64,000 nucleotides of DNA from Clostridium sp. 'White wine YQ' (GCF_028728205.1 NZ_JAQYUU010000001.1:62001-126000); one strand, 5' to 3'. Counted from the stretch's first letter, positions 20,001-28,667 are shown. Numbers and translations: made by a program. The notes: a model not told the origin generated them from the letters alone.

Positions 20001-20597
20001 ATGAATAAAAAGATTCTAACTATAATTGTTATTATTGCTACAGCTGTTAGTGTGTATTTTATATTGAAGCCTTTAAATAACGAAAATGAAAAAGGTAGCA
20101 GTGTACAAGTGAATAAGCAAACTTCAGAAAAAAAGGTAGCAAATTCTGAAAAAAGTACTAAACAAGAAACAAAAAAGGAAGATGTTAAAACACAAGAGGA
20201 ACCAGCTAAAAAAGCAGAAAAAGAGGACAAAGATGACAAAGATGACAAAGGGGAAGTAATACCTGAAAAAAGCTACACAGATAATAGTAAGAAAGTAAAA
20301 GATAATGAAGATGATGCTTTAACAGCAGCAATGATATTTAAAGTTGATAAGAGTACAATTGAAAGTAAGATGTCTTTGACAAGCAAAGCTAAATTATTAT
20401 TTTATGCAAAACGCTTATCTAGCTTTGATTTTGCAAGGATTAAACAGATACTAGCATCTGACGATGAAGTTAATGGAGCAAAAGAAATTTTTAGGATACT
20501 TAAAAGTAGACTAAATTCTAATGAATATAACGAAGTTAAGGGGATTCTTAATCCATATATAAATACAGACAAGATTGAGCAATACATTGATACATAA
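20001..20597 (+). CDS. Membrane-anchored protein with charged linker, unknown function
   Basis: I do not recognise the family. The 198-aa protein has an N-terminal membrane anchor (residues 4-22, TIIVIIATAVSVYFI), a Lys/Glu/Asp-rich linker (about 28-92) including DDKDDK repeats, and a helical C-terminal domain (100-198, LTSKAKLLFYAKRLSSFDF) with no Cys or obvious catalytic motif. GAGGTGA precedes the ATG. It stands alone downstream of divergent yyaC, hence a sporulation-linked or envelope role is possible but unproven. Confidence 0.65.
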   Translation: MNKKILTIIVIIATAVSVYFILKPLNNENEKGSSVQVNKQTSEKKVANSEKSTKQETKKEDVKTQEEPAKKAEKEDKDDKDDKGEVIPEKSYTDNSKKVKDNEDDALTAAMIFKVDKSTIESKMSLTSKAKLLFYAKRLSSFDFARIKQILASDDEVNGAKEIFRILKSRLNSNEYNEVKGILNPYINTDKIEQYIDT

Positions 20598-20776
20598 AAT
20601 GCTATTTTAATAGTTGGGTTTTATAATTTCTATGCTGAAGCTTGAACTTATTGTAGAAATGTGAGATTATTGATATAGTAGATATATTACAAGGATAATA
20701 AAGGATAATGAAGGAATAGAGAGTTAATTTTGCTATATGAGTAAATATAGGGGTTGAAACTTATTTGTTATCCCCT

Positions 20777-20826
20777 TATACTATTCATTGTCGGTCAACG
20801 TAGTTAGGTAAATAATGAATAGTATA
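20777..20826 (+). repeat. Perfect inverted repeat upstream of the tRNA cluster
   Basis: TATACTATTCATT (20777-20789) and AATGAATAGTATA (20814-20826), 13 bp, separated by 24 bases. No T tract follows; TATAAT at 20857-20862 is the nearest promoter-like element for the tRNAs. The 280 bases from 20598 to 20878 hold no gene. Confidence 0.6.
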
Positions 20827-20878
20827 TAATTTGTAAATAGTATTCATAATAAAGTGTATAATGATTAATTAATAATAT

Positions 20879-20953
20879 GCTGGCATGGCTCAACGGTAGA
20901 GCAGCTGACTTGTAATCAGCAGGTTGAATGTACGATTCCTATTGCCAGCTCCA
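20879..20953 (+). tRNA. tRNA-Thr (anticodon TGT), copy 1, T-arm degenerate
   Basis: Cloverleaf with acceptor GCTGGCA/TGCCAGC, anticodon loop CTTGTAA and encoded CCA. Compared with the second Thr gene exactly 295 bases downstream it differs at three sites, all in the T arm: 20927 (T to A), 20929 (G to T) and 20932 (T to A). The first two break T-stem pairs and the third replaces the nearly universal T55. It may be a pseudogene or a sequence error. Confidence 0.8.
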
Positions 20954-20959
20954 TTATAT

Positions 20960-21045
20960 GGAGGAGTTCCCGAGTGGACCAAGGGGGCAGACTGTAAATC
21001 TGTTGCGTTATCGCTTCGATGTTTCGAATCCGTCCTCCTCCACCA
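20960..21045 (+). tRNA. tRNA-Tyr (anticodon GTA), copy 1, degenerate
   Basis: Class II tRNA with long variable arm, acceptor GGAGGAG/CTCCTCC, anticodon loop CTGTAAA and encoded CCA. It differs from the downstream copy at 20978 and 20980 (D loop), 21009 (variable arm) and 21022, where G to T breaks the conserved last T-stem pair (53-61). Probably a decayed duplicate. Confidence 0.8.
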
Positions 21046-21071
21046 AATAATTAATCATTTTTTACAAATAA

Positions 21072-21147
21072 GGGCGCATAGCTCAGCTGGGAGAGCACCT
21101 GCCTTACAAGCAGGGGGTCACAGGTTCGAACCCTGTTGTGCCCACCA
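21072..21147 (+). tRNA. tRNA-Val (anticodon TAC)
   Basis: Acceptor GGGCGCA/TGTGCCC, D arm GCTC/GAGC, anticodon loop CTTACAA, T loop GTTCGAAC, encoded CCA. All arms pair normally. Confidence 0.97.
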
Positions 21148-21173
21148 TTATAACTATAAAAAATTAATAATAT

Positions 21174-21248
21174 GCTGGCATGGCTCAACGGTAGAGCAGC
21201 TGACTTGTAATCAGCAGGTTGTAGGTTCGATTCCTATTGCCAGCTCCA
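21174..21248 (+). tRNA. tRNA-Thr (anticodon TGT), copy 2
   Basis: Same body as copy 1 but with an intact T arm (GTAGG TTCGATT CCTAT). Encoded CCA. Most likely the functional Thr(UGU) gene here. Confidence 0.97.
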
Positions 21249-21254
21249 TTATAT

Positions 21255-21340
21255 GGAGGAGTTCCCGAGTGGCCAAAGGGGGCAGACTGTAAATCTGTTG
21301 CGTGATCGCTTCGATGGTTCGAATCCGTCCTCCTCCACCA
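21255..21340 (+). tRNA. tRNA-Tyr (anticodon GTA), copy 2
   Basis: Intact class II tRNA with T stem GATGG/CCGTC and encoded CCA. Most likely the functional Tyr gene. It is followed directly by the cluster terminator. Confidence 0.97.
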
Positions 21341-21367
21341 AAAGTAGACATTTGTCTACTTTTTTTA
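21340..21367 (+). terminator. Terminator of the tRNA cluster
   Basis: AAAGTAGACA / TGTCTACTTT stem beginning one base after the CCA of tRNA-Tyr copy 2, then a T run. Confidence 0.9.
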
Positions 21368-21425
21368 TTTAAAAGAATAATAAAATAAGTTATTAAAAAT
21401 AATTTTTATATAGACTTATTTTATA

Positions 21426-21454
21426 TTGACATACATAATATAAAGTGTTAGAAT
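21426..21454 (+). promoter_or_regulatory. Promoter of metK and its riboswitch
   Basis: TTGACA, 17-base spacer, TAGAAT, ending 23 bases before the riboswitch P1 stem. Confidence 0.85.
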
Positions 21455-21477
21455 CATATAGCGTAAAAATAAATAAC

Positions 21478-21580
21478 TCTTATCAAGAGAGGCGGAGGGA
21501 AAGGGCCCGATGAAACCCGGCAACCTGTGTGTACACAAGGTGCCAATTCCTGCAGGATTTATATTTCTGCGAGATAAGAG
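21478..21580 (+). promoter_or_regulatory. SAM-I riboswitch (S box)
   Basis: P1 closes by CTCTTATC (21478-21485) pairing with GATAAGAG (21573-21580). The conserved S-box cores are present: AGAGGCGGAGGGA, GGGCCC-GATGAAACCCGGCAACC and AAGGTGCCAATTCCTGCAG. Binding of S-adenosylmethionine stabilises P1 and lets the downstream terminator form, lowering metK expression when SAM is abundant. Confidence 0.97.
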
Positions 21581-21596
21581 AGAGAATAGTATTATT

Positions 21597-21628
21597 AGTC
21601 TCTTCTTATCGAGGAGACTTTATTTTTT
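21597..21628 (+). terminator. Riboswitch-controlled terminator before metK
   Basis: AGTCTC...GAGACT stem with the loop region CTTCTTATCGAG, then TTTATTTTTT. The loop-side CTTATC can instead pair with the 3' half of P1 as the antiterminator. Confidence 0.88.
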
Positions 21629-21673
21629 GGAAAAATAAAGTCTGAGTATTGTTTTAAATGAAAGGAGAAAAAA

Positions 21674-22849
21674 ATGAAAAGATTATTTACTTCAGAATCA
21701 GTTACAGAAGGACATCCAGATAAAATCTGTGATCAAATTTCGGATTCAATATTAGACGACATTATCTCTAAAGATCCATATGCAAGAGTAGCTTGTGAAA
21801 CTACTGTTACTACAGGTATGGTTATGGTAATGGGAGAAATATCTACATCATGTTATGTGGACATTCCTAAAATCGTAAGAAAAACAGTAAAAGAGATTGG
21901 ATATGATAGAGCAAAATTTGGCTTTGACTGCGAAACATGTGCAGTATTAACTACAATAGACGAACAATCTTCAGATATAGCACAAGGTGTTGATGAGGCT
22001 CTTGAATCAAGAGAAGGGGATATGGACAAGATTGATGCAGTTGGTGCTGGAGACCAAGGTATGATGTTTGGATTTGCAACAAATGAAACTCCAGAATTTA
22101 TGCCTGCACCGATAGCAATGGCTCATAGACTTTCAAGAAGATTATCAGAAGTAAGAAAGAATGGTACATTAGAATATTTAAGACCAGATGGAAAGACTCA
22201 AGTAACAGTTGAGTATGATGGAGATAAAGTTAAAAGAATTGATGCAATAGTTATTTCAACTCAACATGGACCAGAGGTAACTCAAGAACAAATAAAAACA
22301 GATATGATTGAACATGTAATTAAAGCTGTTATACCTGCTGAATTATTAGACGGTGAAACAAAATATTACATAAATCCAACTGGAAGATTTGTTATTGGAG
22401 GACCACAAGGAGATTCTGGGCTAACAGGAAGAAAAATTATTGTTGATACCTATGGTGGATACGGAAGACACGGTGGTGGAGCATTCTCTGGTAAAGATCC
22501 AACTAAGGTTGATAGAAGTGCTGCTTATGCTGCAAGATGGGTAGCTAAAAACTTAGTTGCTGCAGGTGTAGCAACTAAATTGGAAATAGAATTAGCATAT
22601 GCGATTGGAGTTGCAAAACCAGTTTCTATAGAAGTTGATACTTTTGGCACTGGAAAAATAGCTGATGATAAGATAGTAGAAATCATAAATAAGGTTTTCG
22701 ACTTAAGACCAGCTGCTATAATAAGAGATCTAGACTTAAGAAGACCAATATTTAAGCAAACTGCTGCTTATGGTCACTTTGGAAGAACAGATTTAAACCT
22801 TCCATGGGAAGAATTAAACAGAGTTGAAGAAATAAAAACTTTACTATAA
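21674..22849 (+). CDS. metK: S-adenosylmethionine synthetase
   Basis: Makes SAM from methionine and ATP. The 391-aa protein has [25 protein letters not shown] and the phosphate loop [15 protein letters not shown]. It is the classic S-box target and is monocistronic, with the riboswitch upstream and a two-way terminator downstream. Confidence 0.98.
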   Translation: MKRLFTSESVTEGHPDKICDQISDSILDDIISKDPYARVACETTVTTGMVMVMGEISTSCYVDIPKIVRKTVKEIGYDRAKFGFDCETCAVLTTIDEQSSDIAQGVDEALESREGDMDKIDAVGAGDQGMMFGFATNETPEFMPAPIAMAHRLSRRLSEVRKNGTLEYLRPDGKTQVTVEYDGDKVKRIDAIVISTQHGPEVTQEQIKTDMIEHVIKAVIPAELLDGETKYYINPTGRFVIGGPQGDSGLTGRKIIVDTYGGYGRHGGGAFSGKDPTKVDRSAAYAARWVAKNLVAAGVATKLEIELAYAIGVAKPVSIEVDTFGTGKIADDKIVEIINKVFDLRPAAIIRDLDLRRPIFKQTAAYGHFGRTDLNLPWEELNRVEEIKTLL

Positions 22850-22880
22850 TAAAAAATTAAAGTAATAGTTTTTTACAATG

Positions 22881-22919
22881 AAATACCCCCAGGATGTCAC
22901 TGACATTCTGGGGGTATTT
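22881..22919. terminator. Bidirectional terminator between metK and nagA
   Basis: A 19-bp stem with one G-U, AAATACCCCCAGGATGTCA against TGACATTCTGGGGGTATTT, T-rich on both strands, between convergent genes. Confidence 0.92.
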
Positions 22920-22924
22920 GTTTG

Positions 22925-24061
22925 TTATGCTTTAAATATAATTTTTCCGTTTACAATTGAATATTTAATATTAATATTATCATCAAATAAAACTAAATCT
23001 GCATCAAAACCTTCTTTGATTAAGCCTTTTTTATTATCAACTTTGCAGTGTCTAGCTGGATTATAAGTAGCCATTTTAACAACTTCATACAAAGGATAAT
23101 TAGAATTATCAAAAACATTCTTAACAGCTTTATCAAGAGTTAAGATTGAACCTGCTAATGCTCCATTTTCAAGTCTAGCAGCACCATCCTTTACAAAAAC
23201 AGGCTGACCTCCTAAGGAATATTCTCCTTCAGGCATACAACAAGCTTCCATTGCATCAGTAATTAATAAAACCTTATCTGTAGTTTTAGTTTTGTAAGCC
23301 ACTCTTAGAGATGGGTAAGCAATGTGAATTCCATCAGAGATAGTTTCTGTAGTAATATCCGTATCAAAAATTGCACCAATAGCTCCTGGTTCTCTATGAT
23401 GTAGTCCAGTCATTGCATTGAATAAATGAGTTGAATGAGAAATTCCAGCCTTGATACCAGAAACCACTTCATTATAAGTTGCTTTTGTATGACCAACTGA
23501 AACTCTTACTCCTTTAGAATTTAAGTAAGATATCAATTCAAGAGCACCATCAACTTCTGGTGCAACTGTAATAGAAGTAACTGCATCTTCAAATCCACTA
23601 ACCATATTGTTATATGTTTCAATTGATGGTTTTTGTAAGAAGTTAGGATTTTGTGCACCTATAGCTTGTGGGCTAATAAAAGGCCCTTCTAAGTGAGCAC
23701 CTAAGACATTTGCTCCATCAGTACCATGAGTCTTAGCATATGATATTGCTTCCATTGATTTATGAATATCTTCAACTGCTACTGTCATTGTGGTTGGAGT
23801 AAAGGATGTTGTTCCATGCTTTACTATATTTTTAGCTATTTCATTTATAGCTTCAAAGGTGCCGTTCATTGTGTCATAACCACCAGCACCATGGATATGA
23901 ACATCTATAAATCCAGCAGATAGATATAATCCTTCGCCATCGATTATTTCATTAGTATCATAGCTTGAGGGATTTAGTGATTTTATTTTTCCGTCTTCAA
24001 TAAGAACAGAACCTTTTTCAATTTTATCTAAGTAAATTATATTGACATTTTTAATTAACAT
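22925..24061 (-). CDS. nagA: N-acetylglucosamine-6-phosphate deacetylase
   Basis: Removes acetate from GlcNAc-6-P in amino-sugar and wall recycling. The amidohydrolase metal motifs are visible: DVHIHG, HLEGPFIS, GHTKATY, HSTHLFNAM and TDAMEA. On the minus strand GGGGGTGA precedes the ATG at 24061; an in-frame GTG at 24070 lies inside that ribosome binding site, so I use 24061 (378 aa). No nagB follows here. Confidence 0.95.
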   Translation of the reverse strand: MLIKNVNIIYLDKIEKGSVLIEDGKIKSLNPSSYDTNEIIDGEGLYLSAGFIDVHIHGAGGYDTMNGTFEAINEIAKNIVKHGTTSFTPTTMTVAVEDIHKSMEAISYAKTHGTDGANVLGAHLEGPFISPQAIGAQNPNFLQKPSIETYNNMVSGFEDAVTSITVAPEVDGALELISYLNSKGVRVSVGHTKATYNEVVSGIKAGISHSTHLFNAMTGLHHREPGAIGAIFDTDITTETISDGIHIAYPSLRVAYKTKTTDKVLLITDAMEACCMPEGEYSLGGQPVFVKDGAARLENGALAGSILTLDKAVKNVFDNSNYPLYEVVKMATYNPARHCKVDNKKGLIKEGFDADLVLFDDNINIKYSIVNGKIIFKA

Positions 24062-24204
24062 TAATGTCACCCCCTAAAAATAGAATAGCTTCAAATACTA
24101 TTTCAGTCAACTATTAAAGAGCGATTTAAATAGTATAAATTGTGGTATAATCTTAGTATATATAATTCTTTGATAAATAATATATAAGTTAAATAGTTGA
24201 ATTA

Positions 24205-24258
24205 TATAGGGTTTTATGTTTAATTAATAAATTAAGTTTCTCATGAAAAACCCTATAG
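24205..24258 (-). repeat. Palindromic repeat copy A (AGGGTTTT family)
   Basis: Ends ATAGGGTTTT and AAAACCCTAT close a stem. Read on the minus strand it begins CTATAGGGTTTTT and then GAGAAACTTAATTTAT, matching copies C and D. The TAGTTGAACTT part of the other copies is missing from its 3' arm, but a related stretch lies just outside (24190-24202). It sits 25 bases before recD2. Confidence 0.75.
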
Positions 24259-24282
24259 TTATACTTAAGCAGGAGAGATGTT

Positions 24283-26517
24283 ATGGAAGAAGTAAGTGGA
24301 GTTGTGGAAAGTATAGTTTTTCATAACGAAGATAATGGATATATGGTTGCAAAGCTTTCAAATGGAACCACAACTTTTACAGCAGTAGGTGTTGTACCTT
24401 ATATTAAGGAAGGACAAAACTTAAAGATAAAAGGAGAGTGGGTCTTGCACCCGAGCTTTGGAAGACAAATAAAGATAGAGGAATGTGAAGAAATAGTGCC
24501 TAATACAGTTGAAGGCATTGAAAAATACTTATCTTCAGGTGTAATATATGGAATTGGGCCAATTACATCAAAGAAAATTATTGCTAAATTTGGTGAAGAG
24601 TCTTTAGATATTTTAGACAAGAATATAGATAGATTAAGAGAAATTGAAGGAATTGGAGAGAAAAAGTTTCTTCTAATAAAAGAGTCATATGAAGAGCAAA
24701 AGGAACTAAAGAATATAATTATTTTTTTTCAAAGTCATGGAGTTACTACCAATCAGTGTATTAAAATATATAAAACACTTGGAAGTGATTCTATTGCAGC
24801 AGTTAAGGAGAACCCATACCTGCTTTGTGAAGAAATTTCAGGAATAGGATTTAAAACAGCAGACAAAATTGCTAGAAGTATTGGAATTGAGGCAGATTCT
24901 CCATTTAGAATAGAGAGTGGAATAAAGTATGTAATTAATGAATTTTGTGCAAATGGAAATACATATATGCCAAAAGAAAAGTTGATAAAAGAGGGAAGGG
25001 AAGTTTTGACTGTTTCTGAGGAAGTGATAACTCAGAATTTAATTAATTCTTGTGCAGCTCAAAAGTTAGTTTTAGAAAAAATACAGGATAAGGAATGTGT
25101 TTTTACTCTACCTTATTATTATTGCGAAATAGGTATAACTAAAAGAATATTGACCCTGTCAGTTGCAAACTTCCAAAAAATAAATACAGATATAGAATAT
25201 GAAATATCAAGATTTGAAAGCGCTAATGATATTAAATTCGCACCATCACAAAAAAATGCCATAATGGGGGCATTTACAAATGGAATAGAAATAATTACAG
25301 GGGGGCCAGGAACAGGAAAAACTACTATTATTAAATGTATAATTAGTATTTTTGAAAAGTCAGCATATAAAGTAGTATTAGGTGCCCCAACTGGCAGAGC
25401 CGCTAAAAGAATGAGTGAGTCTACTGGAAAGGAAGCTAAAACTATTCACAGACTATTGGAAATGGGTATTTCTGATGAAGAAGAAAGGAGCTTTTTTGGC
25501 AGAGATGAATCTAGTCCACTTGAAGCTGATGTAGTAATTATAGATGAAGCATCTATGATTGATGTAATGGTAATGAATTTATTATTAAAGGCTATTAAAG
25601 TTGGAACTAGAGTAATATTTGTTGGAGACGTAGATCAATTGCCTTCAGTAGGCCCTGGAAATGTACTTAAGGATTTAATTGAAAGTGAATTTACGGAAGT
25701 AATAAGACTTAAAGAGATATTTAGACAAGGAAATGAGAGCATGATAATAGTAAATGCTCACAAAATAAATCAAGGCGAAATGCCACTATTAAATGATAGG
25801 GATAAGGATTTCTTTTTTATAAAAGAAGAATCCTTAGATAAAGTGTTATCAACTTTAATAGAGCTTGTAAATGTAAGATTACCTAAATTTAATAGCGAAT
25901 GGGATAAGCTTAAGCATCTTCAAATTCTTTCACCAATGAAAAAAGGATTATTGGGTGTTAGTAATTTAAATACACAGTTACAGCAAATACTAAATCCACC
26001 TGCTTTTAATAAAAAGGAAAAGGCATTAAAAGAAGGGGTTTTTCGCGTTGGTGACAAGGTGATGCAAACAAAGAATAACTACACTTTAAAATGGAAGAGG
26101 ATAGGTGGAGCTGGGGAACCAGAAGGAGTAGGCGTTTTTAATGGGGATATGGGATTTATTCATTCAATAGATGAGGAAGAAAAAACTTTGACAGTAGTAT
26201 TTGAAGAAGAAAGAAAAGTTGTATATGATTTTATATTTCTAGATGAACTGGATTTAGCATATTCAATTACAATTCATAAAAGTCAAGGAAGTGAATTCCC
26301 TGTAATAATAATACCTTCATATATGGGATCTCCATTTTTAATGAATAGAAATTTATTATATACAGGTATTACAAGGGCCAAAGAATTAGTAGTTATAGTA
26401 GGATCAGTTAAGGCCTTAAAGTTTATGATTGAAAATACTAAATCTATGGAAAGATTCTCATCTTTAAAATATAGAATTAAAGATATAATTTCTCATGAGG
26501 CGTTTATTAATACGTAG
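24283..26517 (+). CDS. recD2: ATP-dependent DNA helicase RecD2
   Basis: 5'-3' superfamily 1B helicase of genome maintenance in bacteria lacking RecBCD. The 744-aa protein has the RecD2-specific N-terminal region (OB-like residues 1-70, then helix-hairpin-helix repeats GIGPITSKKI, EIEGIGEKK and ISGIGFKTADKIA), then the helicase core: Walker A GGPGTGKTT (about 340-348), motif II IIDEAS, GDVDQLPSVGPG, and the C-terminal TIHKSQGSEFP. GGAGAG precedes the ATG. Copies A and B of the AGGGTTTT repeat flank it. Confidence 0.96.
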   Translation: MEEVSGVVESIVFHNEDNGYMVAKLSNGTTTFTAVGVVPYIKEGQNLKIKGEWVLHPSFGRQIKIEECEEIVPNTVEGIEKYLSSGVIYGIGPITSKKIIAKFGEESLDILDKNIDRLREIEGIGEKKFLLIKESYEEQKELKNIIIFFQSHGVTTNQCIKIYKTLGSDSIAAVKENPYLLCEEISGIGFKTADKIARSIGIEADSPFRIESGIKYVINEFCANGNTYMPKEKLIKEGREVLTVSEEVITQNLINSCAAQKLVLEKIQDKECVFTLPYYYCEIGITKRILTLSVANFQKINTDIEYEISRFESANDIKFAPSQKNAIMGAFTNGIEIITGGPGTGKTTIIKCIISIFEKSAYKVVLGAPTGRAAKRMSESTGKEAKTIHRLLEMGISDEEERSFFGRDESSPLEADVVIIDEASMIDVMVMNLLLKAIKVGTRVIFVGDVDQLPSVGPGNVLKDLIESEFTEVIRLKEIFRQGNESMIIVNAHKINQGEMPLLNDRDKDFFFIKEESLDKVLSTLIELVNVRLPKFNSEWDKLKHLQILSPMKKGLLGVSNLNTQLQQILNPPAFNKKEKALKEGVFRVGDKVMQTKNNYTLKWKRIGGAGEPEGVGVFNGDMGFIHSIDEEEKTLTVVFEEERKVVYDFIFLDELDLAYSITIHKSQGSEFPVIIIPSYMGSPFLMNRNLLYTGITRAKELVVIVGSVKALKFMIENTKSMERFSSLKYRIKDIISHEAFINT

Positions 26518-26529
26518 AGTAACTCAACA

Positions 26530-26556
26530 TTAGGGTTTTAAGTTCAACTAATAACT
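26530..26556 (-). repeat. Palindromic repeat copy B, half element
   Basis: On the minus strand it reads TTATTAGTTGAACTTAAAAC followed by CCTAA, the 3' half of the family seen in copies C and D. The 5' half is absent. The adjacent CTTGAATATATTCAAG (26555-26570) is a perfect 16-bp palindrome. It lies between recD2 and the ComFA-like gene. Confidence 0.7.
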
Positions 26557-26584
26557 TGAATATATTCAAGAGAGGATAAATAAG

Positions 26585-27601
26585 ATGGAAGAAGAAAAAA
26601 AGAATTTGAAAGAATTGAATTTTGCTAAAAATAAAATTAATTCATGGTATGCCAGAGAAGGAAATAAAATGCTAAATATTATTTCTCGACCATATAATAG
26701 CTCCATCCTATTTTCAGAGATAATATTTAGTTTGTTAAAAAAGAATAAAAAGGTTGTTTATATCATTAATGGGTATGACAATAATTGGGAGTTAATTGAA
26801 TATATTAAAGAACACTTAGGCGATATAAGATATTCTTATGTAAAAAAATTGAATGGAACAATAGAAAATGGGGTGCTGTATTTTATAAATTCTTCCAATA
26901 TAGATGTATTAAAAGAAGAAATTGAGTTAATAATTTATGATGATATAACTAGCTTTTCAAATTGTTCAAAATTACAAATAACAGAGAGAATCGAAAGAAT
27001 ATATAGATTTACTAATAAAATTATTATCTATTCAATAGAGAATGTATTTAATAATATACAAAAGCTTGAATTAGGAGGTATTCTTAATTCTTATCCAATG
27101 ATTGAACCGAGATTCATTACTACTCGAATTAATCTTGAAGAAGATATTCCCTACTTATTATATGAATATTTTAAATGGTTTAAAGAGAACGGAAGAAGAG
27201 TTGTAATCCATACTCCTAGTAAAGATACAGCGGATAAAGTTTATGAGCTTTATAAAAATAAAATTTCTATTTTCTCAGATGTAACTGTAATCAGGTTTAG
27301 CGAACAAGATGAAATAAAAAAATTTGAAAAGAGAATAACTAATCCAAAAGAACCGGTAATGATAATTACCGAATATATTGGGGAATCATTAAAAACCTTT
27401 GGGAATATTGATGTAATAGTATTGAAAGCTCATGAAAGCAGGTTTGATTATAAAAAAATAGTTTTTCTTTGTGGAAAAGTTGGTTATAGAAATTGTGAAT
27501 TTGGTGAGATAATTTTAGTGGCCAATGAAATTACATCGTCAATGGAAAAAGCAAAGGAGATAACAAGAGAGTTAAATAAATTAGTATGGGAAAAGCAATA
27601 A
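26585..27601 (+). CDS. ComFA-like protein lacking helicase ATPase motifs
   Basis: 338-aa protein ahead of, and overlapping, comFC, the place of the DNA-uptake helicase ComFA. Two RecA-like lobes can be traced: residues 28-175 and 185-335. The second lobe keeps ComFA-like features (RRVVIHTPSKDTADKVYELY, then FGNIDVIVLKAHESRFDYKK with LCGKVGYR in place of the usual AGRVGR). The N-terminal zinc-finger is absent, the Walker A lysine segment is replaced (ISRPYNSSILFSE), and the DExD box reads YDDI. It is therefore probably not an ATPase. Remote homology is inferred by eye. Confidence 0.6.
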   Translation: MEEEKKNLKELNFAKNKINSWYAREGNKMLNIISRPYNSSILFSEIIFSLLKKNKKVVYIINGYDNNWELIEYIKEHLGDIRYSYVKKLNGTIENGVLYFINSSNIDVLKEEIELIIYDDITSFSNCSKLQITERIERIYRFTNKIIIYSIENVFNNIQKLELGGILNSYPMIEPRFITTRINLEEDIPYLLYEYFKWFKENGRRVVIHTPSKDTADKVYELYKNKISIFSDVTVIRFSEQDEIKKFEKRITNPKEPVMIITEYIGESLKTFGNIDVIVLKAHESRFDYKKIVFLCGKVGYRNCEFGEIILVANEITSSMEKAKEITRELNKLVWEKQ

Positions 27602-28263
27602 AAGCTATACTAAAATACCTTTTTGAATGTCTTCTAATAGTTATTTATCCTAAAAATGATAAATGCCCTATTTGTGGAAGACTAGAAGAAGAGGAAGTTA
27701 TATGTGATGTATGCAAAAAGAAATTAATAAAAGTAACTAGTCCTGAGATAAGGGAATATAGACAAAATATATATACTATCCATTCATGTGTATATTACAC
27801 CAAAGAGTTAAAAACATTAATAATAAATTTTAAAGAGAAGAGAGAATTTTATACTGGAAATTTTTTAATAGGTTTATTAATAGAAGGTATGAAAGAATGG
27901 AATATCAAGGGAGATGTCATAACCTATGTGCCACTAAGCAAAGATAAAGAGAAAAAAAGAAGGTTTAATCAGTGCTTATACTTGGCCAAAGGCTTAGGAA
28001 AGTATTATTCCATACCTATTTCTCCATTATTAGCTAAGAAGAAAAATATAGGAGAACAAAAAAAGCTTACAAAAAAGGAACGCTTTAAAAATGTAGAAGG
28101 TGCCTTTTATACCAATGGTATAGATAATATTAAAGGAAAGAAAATAATTCTTATTGATGATATTTTTACAACAGGAGCAACTGTAATATCATGCGCTAGA
28201 GAATTGAAAAAAAGTGGGGCTAAAGAAGTAAAAATATTGACTATTGCAAAAAGCAAGCTATAA
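27586..28263 (+). CDS. comFC: ComFC-family phosphoribosyltransferase-like protein
   Basis: 225-aa competence-associated protein that links with ComFA in DNA uptake in transformable Firmicutes. It has an N-terminal zinc finger (CPICG at about residue 25 and CDVCKKK) and a type I phosphoribosyltransferase fold with the PRPP loop IILIDDIFTTGATV. The start overlaps the preceding gene by 16 bases, so the two are translationally coupled. It is followed at once by the raiA RNA. Confidence 0.9.
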   Translation: MGKAIKAILKYLFECLLIVIYPKNDKCPICGRLEEEEVICDVCKKKLIKVTSPEIREYRQNIYTIHSCVYYTKELKTLIINFKEKREFYTGNFLIGLLIEGMKEWNIKGDVITYVPLSKDKEKKRRFNQCLYLAKGLGKYYSIPISPLLAKKKNIGEQKKLTKKERFKNVEGAFYTNGIDNIKGKKIILIDDIFTTGATVISCARELKKSGAKEVKILTIAKSKL

Positions 28264-28272
28264 TAGAAAGAG

Positions 28273-28483
28273 AATAAAGCTAGGTTTGTGGTTGAAAGTC
28301 GATGCCAGTCGCAGGCAAAACGATCCACGTAAGTTAAACAAAGTTTTAATGAGCATGGTGCGGTATAGAAGTAAGTCCTGCCAATTTTGAAATTGAGAGA
28401 GCTAGTAGTGAGAGGTTAATTCCGGGTAGCAAAAGTTCCAGCAGGCGAGTGTGGGGTCAAAGACCAGGTCAGCTAGCTTTATT
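28273..28483 (+). ncRNA. raiA-motif non-coding RNA
   Basis: A 211-base non-coding region closed by a perfect 11-bp stem, AATAAAGCTAG with CTAGCTTTATT, with GC-rich conserved-looking internal parts (GTCGATGCCAGTCGCAGGC, GGTGCGGTA, AGTTCCAGCAGGCGAG). It lies between comFC and the hpf/raiA gene, the classic context of the raiA-motif RNA of Firmicutes, which has been tied to sporulation and aggregation. It ends at its own terminator, so it is an independent transcript rather than a leader. The family is assigned by context and general shape, not by a covariance search. Confidence 0.85.
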
Positions 28484-28502
28484 ACAATATATAATGTTAG
28501 AT

Positions 28503-28528
28503 AACAGCCTATTAAAGGCTGTTTTTTT
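28503..28528 (+). terminator. Terminator of the raiA RNA
   Basis: AACAGCCT / AGGCTGTT stem, loop ATTAA, then T8. Confidence 0.92.
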
Positions 28529-28638
28529 ATTTAGTGTAATATACGTAAATAAATGTCCTATAAAGGGGAAAAAGCAAGAAAAAAGGAGATTTCACAACCT
28601 AAACTCACCAAATATTCTGTAAATTCAGAAAATTTGTA

Positions 28639-28667
28639 TTGATATTATGTAAAAATAATTGTAAAAT
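28639..28667 (+). promoter_or_regulatory. Putative promoter of hpf
   Basis: TTGATA, 17-base spacer, TAAAAT, about 65 bases before the hpf start. Confidence 0.55.

Noticed and set aside
20924-21292. An open frame of 122 codons across the tRNA cluster
   Set aside because: It is made of tRNA sequences read as codons; tRNA genes explain all of it.
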